This document shows positions 7,688-10,974 of a stretch of 10,974 nt of DNA, piece after piece. The stretch comes from RGIG4097 sp964367645. Lineage in GTDB: Bacteria > Bacillota > Clostridia > Christensenellales > CAG-917. Where the stretch lies: positions 1-10,974 of the forward strand of contig CAYIYN010000052.1 of NCBI GenBank assembly GCA_964367645.1, written 5' to 3'. The number at the start of each line of letters is the position of its first letter. Position 1 is the first letter of the stretch. A program made the translations under genes and the position numbers. The notes under the pieces are model-generated. The model was not told the DNA's origin. It worked only from the letters and a program-made list of their open reading frames with translations, and searched no databases.

Positions 7688-7711
7688 TACCGCGCGCGCA
7701 AAAACGCGCAA

Positions 7712-7726
7712 AAACGTAGCACGTTT
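7712..7726 (-). terminator. Weak hairpin after spoIIE
   Basis: Within the 64-bp gap after spoIIE the minus strand has AAACGT, loop GCT, ACGTTT, followed by TTGCGCG and TTTTTGCGCG. The six-pair stem and interrupted T tract make this at best a weak terminator. The rest of the gap is GCGCG-rich and shows nothing else. Confidence 0.25.
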
Positions 7727-7752
7727 AATGAGGTTTTGAAAATATATTTTTC

Positions 7753-10080
7753 TTAAACTGCAATTAAGCGAAGCGCGATTACGGTACAGTCGTCGCTCGC
7801 GCCGTTTTGAACGGCGGAAAGCAGGACGTTGTCGGCAAGAGTTTGAGGATTTAGGGTGTTCACCTCGTCCACAAGCGAAATGACAGCGCCCTCGTCCAAA
7901 ACGTCGGACACACCGTCGGAAGTCATAACAAGCATATCGCCGTCAAACATTTGATAACGTGCTGTCACGGGCGTGACTTTGTCCAATATACCCACCGGCG
8001 GTTGCGACGATTTTATGACTTCGATATGGTCGCGTCGCACCAAAAATCCCGATGCCGCGCCGTATTTTACAATGTCAATACCGCCCCCAACCGTATCCAC
8101 CACGGCAATATCCAGAGCCGAAAAGTTTTCTTCTCCGCTTAATGACAGCAGTTTGTTGATAAGAGATAGCGTCACGTCGCTTCCAAATCCCGCACGATAA
8201 AACTTTTCAACCATTTCGACAGTTTGTGTTGATGTGCGTGCTGCCCTCTCTCCGCTTCCCATACCGTCGCAAACGGCAAAAATCCTTTTGTTCGGCGGCA
8301 CGGAAATTATGCGGCGGCTGTCACCCGATACTTCCAATTTGGACTTTTCCGCCACACCGTAAGCCACTTCAAATATGGGAGCGGCGCAAAGATATACAAT
8401 CCTGTCTTCGCCGCGCCGAAGTGTTGATACAACTTTTAGTTTTGTCTTAACGATTGACGCTACGACTCTTGGCAGTACCGCTTTGTCCGCGTCGCATTCT
8501 CTGACAACCAGTGTGACGCTTCTGCAATTTTCTCCGCCGCCTGCCACCACTTCCGACGCGATTATGTTGTGCTTCGCCAGTTCTGCCGCAATCACGTCTT
8601 CAAGTTCGCTGCCAAACGACATTTGTTCGCCGCATTCTCGGCTAAGGCTGTCAAAAGCAAGAGAAACGCCCGCGCAATGCTCCGACATAAGCCTTTTTGC
8701 ATCCAGATTATCGCCTGAAACCGCAATTCTGGCGCGGTATGAGTCGGCGGTGTTGTTTATGACCGCCGCAAGATTTTGCATTCTTGAACATCTGGACGTA
8801 ATAAACGGCGGCATATCCAGTATGGTCACTTTACCCCTGTTCAATGCCGCCCCTGTCATGCGCTCCAAAATCGGCGCGGTGTCGCCTCCTAGGGCAGAAA
8901 AACACCCTTCTCTGTCCGGACATCGACCGCAGTAATTTGCGGCAATTTCCAATGCCATTCGCGAGGGCGTCAAATTCTTTTTGCCGTCTTCGGTATGTTC
9001 CAAATCTTCAGAAATAGAGAAGAAGACTTCCGACACCGACGACAGCCTTTCCGACAGTTCGCGCCTGTCGCGGTTGACTATGGCGCAATAGACGTTTGCC
9101 TTGTCGGCTGAGTGCGACGGTTGCAGTTTTTCTCTTGCCGACTTTGGCAAAACACAATATACAAGCGCGCCGATTGCAAAAAGCAAAAGCGATCGCCACC
9201 CGCCGCCCGAGTAGCCCACAACAAGCCACATCAAAGTGTCCACCGCCGTCATAGCCGCAGCCGAGGCAAAGCGAGTGTAAACGGACAACGCCGCCGCCGA
9301 ACACCCCCACAGCACGACAACCCCCAGCAAAGAAATGTCCCTTGAGGCAAAAGCGGCGCCAAGCCCAACCGCAGCGCAAACCGAAAGTGTCGAAGAGGGT
9401 GAAGAACGGTCGGAAAAACAAAGTATCAAAAATGGCGCGAGCAAATAAAATGGACGAAATCCAAACAGATTTAGCGCGTAGGCAGCATAAGACGCGGCAA
9501 GAAGAACCACTCCTATGCTGATTTTTTCGTCTAGAGTAAATTTGCTTTTTATCCCTCTTATCAGCACTGCGTAGCACGCAAAAATACTGCACATCGAGAA
9601 TACGGGAATAATAACCGCCGACGCTATTACCATCATCGTATCGTCGCCGAAAATTCCGTTTAATACCAGATACGGCAAAGATGAAAGAGTCGCCGCGGCA
9701 ACAGAAACGTATGTAGGCACGTTTTTTCTAAGCCGAGCGTAAACAAAATAAACGACAGTTAAAACTATCGGCGGAACGGAAACGTACAAAAAAGTGTAGG
9801 GATTTTGATAAAAAACCAAGCCCGCGATAGCAAAAAGCGGAGAAATTATGGCAAGATTTTGCTTTGCAAACGCGAGCCCCGCGAGCATACCGAGCGCAAG
9901 AGCGTACCCCTCGCCGCGCACGGAAAAAAGCAGCAGCAGCAACAGGAACTCTAAAACATATCCCAGTGCCGCTTTGGGTGAAATAAGATAAATTTTTCTT
10001 TGCCTGCTCTTTTGCCTTATTTGCACCGCCCGCCCTAAGGCCGCAGGACTCAGCGACTTAAAAAATTTCGATTGAGACAT
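7753..10080 (-). CDS. spoIIE: Stage II sporulation protein E, PP2C-type serine phosphatase
   Basis: Dephosphorylates SpoIIAA to release sigma-F in the forespore, and works with FtsZ at the polar septum. Counting from the ATG at 10080 (775 residues; the B. subtilis protein has 827): a polytopic membrane region of roughly ten helices at about 38-312, a central regulatory region including the cysteine cluster YCGRCPDREGC at 383-393, and a C-terminal PP2C domain at about 575-775. Metal-binding motifs are intact: CDGMGSGERAARTS at 604-617, TSDGVSD at 720-726 and SDDCTVIAL at 762-770, so the phosphatase should be active. The start is uncertain. Neither the ATG at 10080 nor a TTG at 10095 has a good Shine-Dalgarno, and the TTG overlaps the T tract of a terminator-like hairpin. 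tilS and hpt follow as in B. subtilis, but the intervening yabS and yabT are absent. Confidence 0.95.
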   Translation of the reverse strand: MSQSKFFKSLSPAALGRAVQIRQKSRQRKIYLISPKAALGYVLEFLLLLLLFSVRGEGYALALGMLAGLAFAKQNLAIISPLFAIAGLVFYQNPYTFLYVSVPPIVLTVVYFVYARLRKNVPTYVSVAAATLSSLPYLVLNGIFGDDTMMVIASAVIIPVFSMCSIFACYAVLIRGIKSKFTLDEKISIGVVLLAASYAAYALNLFGFRPFYLLAPFLILCFSDRSSPSSTLSVCAAVGLGAAFASRDISLLGVVVLWGCSAAALSVYTRFASAAAMTAVDTLMWLVVGYSGGGWRSLLLFAIGALVYCVLPKSAREKLQPSHSADKANVYCAIVNRDRRELSERLSSVSEVFFSISEDLEHTEDGKKNLTPSRMALEIAANYCGRCPDREGCFSALGGDTAPILERMTGAALNRGKVTILDMPPFITSRCSRMQNLAAVINNTADSYRARIAVSGDNLDAKRLMSEHCAGVSLAFDSLSRECGEQMSFGSELEDVIAAELAKHNIIASEVVAGGGENCRSVTLVVRECDADKAVLPRVVASIVKTKLKVVSTLRRGEDRIVYLCAAPIFEVAYGVAEKSKLEVSGDSRRIISVPPNKRIFAVCDGMGSGERAARTSTQTVEMVEKFYRAGFGSDVTLSLINKLLSLSGEENFSALDIAVVDTVGGGIDIVKYGAASGFLVRRDHIEVIKSSQPPVGILDKVTPVTARYQMFDGDMLVMTSDGVSDVLDEGAVISLVDEVNTLNPQTLADNVLLSAVQNGASDDCTVIALRLIAV

Positions 10081-10093
10081 AAGGCAAAAGTAC

Positions 10094-10152
10094 AAAAAAA
10101 CCGCCGCGCAACATTTCCGTTTGGAAGCGGATAGTGTTGTTCATTGGCGGTT
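10094..10152 (-). terminator. Nested hairpin with T7 tract between yerC and spoIIE
   Basis: On the minus strand AACCGCC (10152-10146) pairs with GGCGGTT (10105-10099). The enclosed sequence can form an inner stem, CAACA (10139-10135) with TGTTG (10113-10109), and a small TTCC/GGAA tip. Seven T's follow the outer stem. This fits a Rho-independent terminator for the yerC transcript, although it ends only 13 bp before the spoIIE ATG. Confidence 0.65.
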
Positions 10153-10160
10153 GTTGTCAA
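10128..10160 (-). promoter_or_regulatory. Possible spoIIE promoter with a perfect TTGACA and near-match Spo0A box
   Basis: TTGACA occupies 10160-10155. The complementary strand reads TGTCAAT at 10155-10161, six of seven matches to the known Spo0A box TGTCRAA. At 18-bp spacing the -10 would be CACTAT; at 21 bp it would be TATCCG. Both are poor. In B. subtilis spoIIE is driven by a Spo0A-dependent sigma-A promoter with unusually long spacing, so the second reading is plausible but unproven. Confidence 0.3.
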
Positions 10161-10278
10161 TTGAGTCCCTTCTAAAAAATTTTTGTGCCGCCAACGATTG
10201 TCGGTTAGGCTCAGTTTTTGAAAAGTACAGCGCTTTTTAGGTGTATGCTTTCTTTTTCTGTTTTTTTGTATTAGGCTA
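10161..10278. other. Non-coding stretch between yerC and the spoIIE promoter region
   Basis: Together with the hairpin and promoter candidate next to it, this makes an intergenic region of about 200 bp. It has A/T runs, an imperfect 5-bp hairpin CCGAC-AATC-GTTGG (minus strand, about 10203-10190), and no convincing open frame. A short untranslated transcript ending at the T7 tract is possible, but I see no recognised RNA family. Confidence 0.4.
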
Positions 10279-10548
10279 TTATTTATGTTCGTTTTCCATC
10301 ATTTTTTTAAGCAATTTGTTATAGCCTCCGCTGCCGTGTTGAATACAGCGCGAAACTCGGCTTAACGTTGCAGAAGAAATATCTGTCTTTTCGATAACCT
10401 GATTGTAGGTGCAACCGTCAAGCAGCATTTGGGCGCACTCCACTCTTTGCTGCATTTTGTCAACCTCGGCGTATGTGCAAAGGTCTTCAAAAAACATCTT
10501 AAATTCTTCTTGCGTTTTTAATTTACACAGCACTTCAAAAAGTTCCAT
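10279..10548 (-). CDS. yerC: YerC/TrpR-family DNA-binding regulator
   Basis: An 89-residue all-helical protein of the TrpR superfamily, YerC/YecD group, expected to bind DNA as a dimer. The targets of this group are poorly known; a tryptophan-operon role should not be assumed. A helix-turn-helix is visible at about 47-70 (TYNQVIEKTDISSATLSRVSRC), preceded by helices that would form the dimer core. The recognition-helix segment SSATLSRVSRC is typical of the group. The ATG at 10548 has AAAGGAG (10562-10556) seven bases upstream, an ideal arrangement. It is transcribed from its own promoter and stands next to spoIIE, separated by a terminator-like hairpin. Candidate operator sequences flank its promoter, so autoregulation is possible but inferred. 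Confidence 0.92.
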   Translation of the reverse strand: MELFEVLCKLKTQEEFKMFFEDLCTYAEVDKMQQRVECAQMLLDGCTYNQVIEKTDISSATLSRVSRCIQHGSGGYNKLLKKMMENEHK

Positions 10549-10588
10549 AATAAAACTCCTTTCAAATTATCGGCTTTCTGCATATGAC

Positions 10589-10616
10589 ATTATACATCAT
10601 CACATTAAAGTTTCAA
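10589..10616 (-). promoter_or_regulatory. Sigma-A promoter of yerC
   Basis: The minus strand reads TTGAAA (10616-10611, five of six matches), a 16-bp spacer and a perfect TATAAT (10594-10589). The expected start near 10582 leaves a leader of about 34 nt that includes the AAAGGAG ribosome binding site. Confidence 0.7.
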
Positions 10617-10637
10617 AGTGTTTTTAAAGAATATTAA

Positions 10638-10651
10638 TTTGCATATGCAAA
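10638..10651. promoter_or_regulatory. 14-bp perfect palindrome upstream of the yerC promoter
   Basis: TTTGCATATGCAAA is a perfect palindrome whose edge lies 21 bp upstream of the yerC -35 box. The core TGCATATG recurs exactly at 10579-10586, close to the predicted transcription start. Paired sites either side of a promoter are what an autoregulated dimeric repressor would use. Which protein binds is unknown. Confidence 0.45.
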
Positions 10652-10669
10652 CGTAAAAAAAGAGGGGGT

Positions 10670-10858
10670 GAACCCGCACTCGCTCATTACGAAGTTGCGA
10701 AAATACTCCGAGCGAGCGTGAACACGCACTCACTCATTACGAAGTTACGAAATAACCCCGAGCAAGCGTACATATTAACGGACGTTGGCAAATTACGAAG
10801 TTCCTAAATAACTCTGACCAAGCGTACATATTAACGGACGTCGGCAAATTACGAAGTT
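10670..10858. repeat. Degenerate tandem repeat, about 50-56 bp units
   Basis: Units begin with ATTACGAAGTT at 10686, 10736, 10792 and 10848. The units at 10736-10791 and 10792-10847 are both 56 bp and differ at six positions. The 10686-10735 unit is 50 bp and shares only its first two thirds. A preceding partial unit (10670-10685) shares its tail with it (GAACnCGCACTCnCTC), and the last unit breaks off after its first dozen bases. The units run directly on without unique spacers. No gene is visible here; short open frames shift between units. Confidence 0.8.
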
Positions 10859-10864
10859 GCGAAA

Positions 10865-10908
10865 ATCCGCGCAGGGCGCGGATAAAAGCCCACCCGAACG
10901 TCGGGCTT
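10865..10908 (-). terminator. Two consecutive GC-rich hairpins
   Basis: Read on the minus strand, AAGCCC...GGGCTT (10908-10886) is followed by TT and then a hairpin with a perfect 8-bp stem, ATCCGCGC, loop CCT, GCGCGGAT (10883-10865), followed by TTT. They could terminate a minus-strand transcript entering from beyond the window. The T tracts are short, so they may instead belong to a structured RNA or repeat element. Confidence 0.4.
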
Positions 10909-10974
10909 GCCCGAATGACTGTACGCCAGTCGCAGACGCACCTAGACGCAAAGCGGCGGCTGCGACCAGTGGCA
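10909..10974. other. GC-rich unassigned edge sequence with an inverted repeat
   Basis: GTCGCAG (10929-10935) and its complement CTGCGAC can pair across about 24 bases, and AGACGCA occurs twice between them. No ribosome binding site, start codon context or recognised RNA motif is visible. The window ends inside this stretch, so its nature cannot be decided. Confidence 0.3.

Noticed and set aside
8375..8935. Forward-strand open frame of 186 codons
   Set aside because: It lies entirely within spoIIE on the opposite strand, is rich in Ser, Thr and Ala as expected from antisense of this gene, and matches no family I recognise.
9008..9592. Minus-strand open frame of 194 codons in another frame of spoIIE
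   Set aside because: It overlaps the SpoIIE membrane region, whose reading is firm, and has a composition typical of a frame-shifted shadow (runs of Arg, Cys and Phe).
10081..10095. TTG start for spoIIE at 10095
   Set aside because: It overlaps the T7 tract of the hairpin, and its only upstream purine-rich element is the terminator arm GGCGG. The ATG at 10080 is preferred, although it also lacks a clear Shine-Dalgarno.
10653..10676. Terminator GGG-TTCA-CCC followed by T7 on the minus strand upstream of yerC
   Set aside because: The stem is only three or four pairs and is offset from the T tract, too weak to call.
10686..10858. CRISPR array
   Set aside because: The units are contiguous and similar along their length, with no unique spacers, and no cas gene is nearby.
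10737..10973. Minus-strand open frame of about 78 codons across the tandem repeat
   Set aside because: No start codon with a ribosome binding site is visible, and the open frame is a by-product of the repeat; similar frames are open on both strands.
10660..10974. tRNA, 5S rRNA, tmRNA or other known RNA gene at the right edge
   Set aside because: I could not fit a cloverleaf, a 3' CCA context or a known RNA consensus to the hairpins.

Overview
The window reads as chromosome from an endospore-forming member of the Bacillota, most likely a clostridial lineage. The main evidence is a full-length SpoIIE, a YerC/TrpR-type repressor, and the gene order spoIIE, tilS, hpt, which is the order known from Bacillus subtilis and many clostridia. 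Every recognisable gene lies on the minus strand, so transcription runs from high to low coordinates. I see no phage, transposase, CRISPR or resistance gene. It is a core-genome region, and the unusual material is mostly in its regulatory DNA.

Layout in the direction of transcription: (1) 10974-10620 has no gene. It holds GC-rich hairpins at the window edge and a degenerate tandem repeat of about 56 bp. (2) yerC (10548-10279) has a good promoter, a strong ribosome binding site and a 14-bp perfect palindrome upstream. (3) 10278-10081 is non-coding, with a nested hairpin plus T7 tract and a perfect TTGACA element just before spoIIE. (4) spoIIE (10080-7753) encodes the membrane PP2C phosphatase that activates sigma-F. 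(5) A compact cluster starts at a promoter abutting the tilS ATG: tilS (tRNA-Ile lysidine synthetase), hpt (hypoxanthine phosphoribosyltransferase), cca (tRNA nucleotidyltransferase), rmuC (DNA recombination protein) and a PHP-domain phosphoesterase. From hpt onward the genes abut or overlap. (6) A VanW/G5-domain membrane protein follows, with a terminator-like hairpin sitting on its probable start codon. (7) An alpha-phosphoglucomutase runs off the left edge. Its promoter has perfect -35 and -10 hexamers and is embedded in the last codons of the VanW gene.

Functionally this is a housekeeping cluster (tRNA maturation, purine salvage, nucleic-acid maintenance, nucleotide phosphate removal) attached to a sporulation gene, with envelope and sugar-phosphate genes downstream. 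I did not find a clearly new multi-gene system. The points most worth checking are the likely leaderless tilS start, the hidden consensus pgm promoter with its structured leader, the hairpin at the vanW start, the duplicated Shine-Dalgarno unit before hpt, and the operator-like palindrome plus tandem repeats upstream of yerC.
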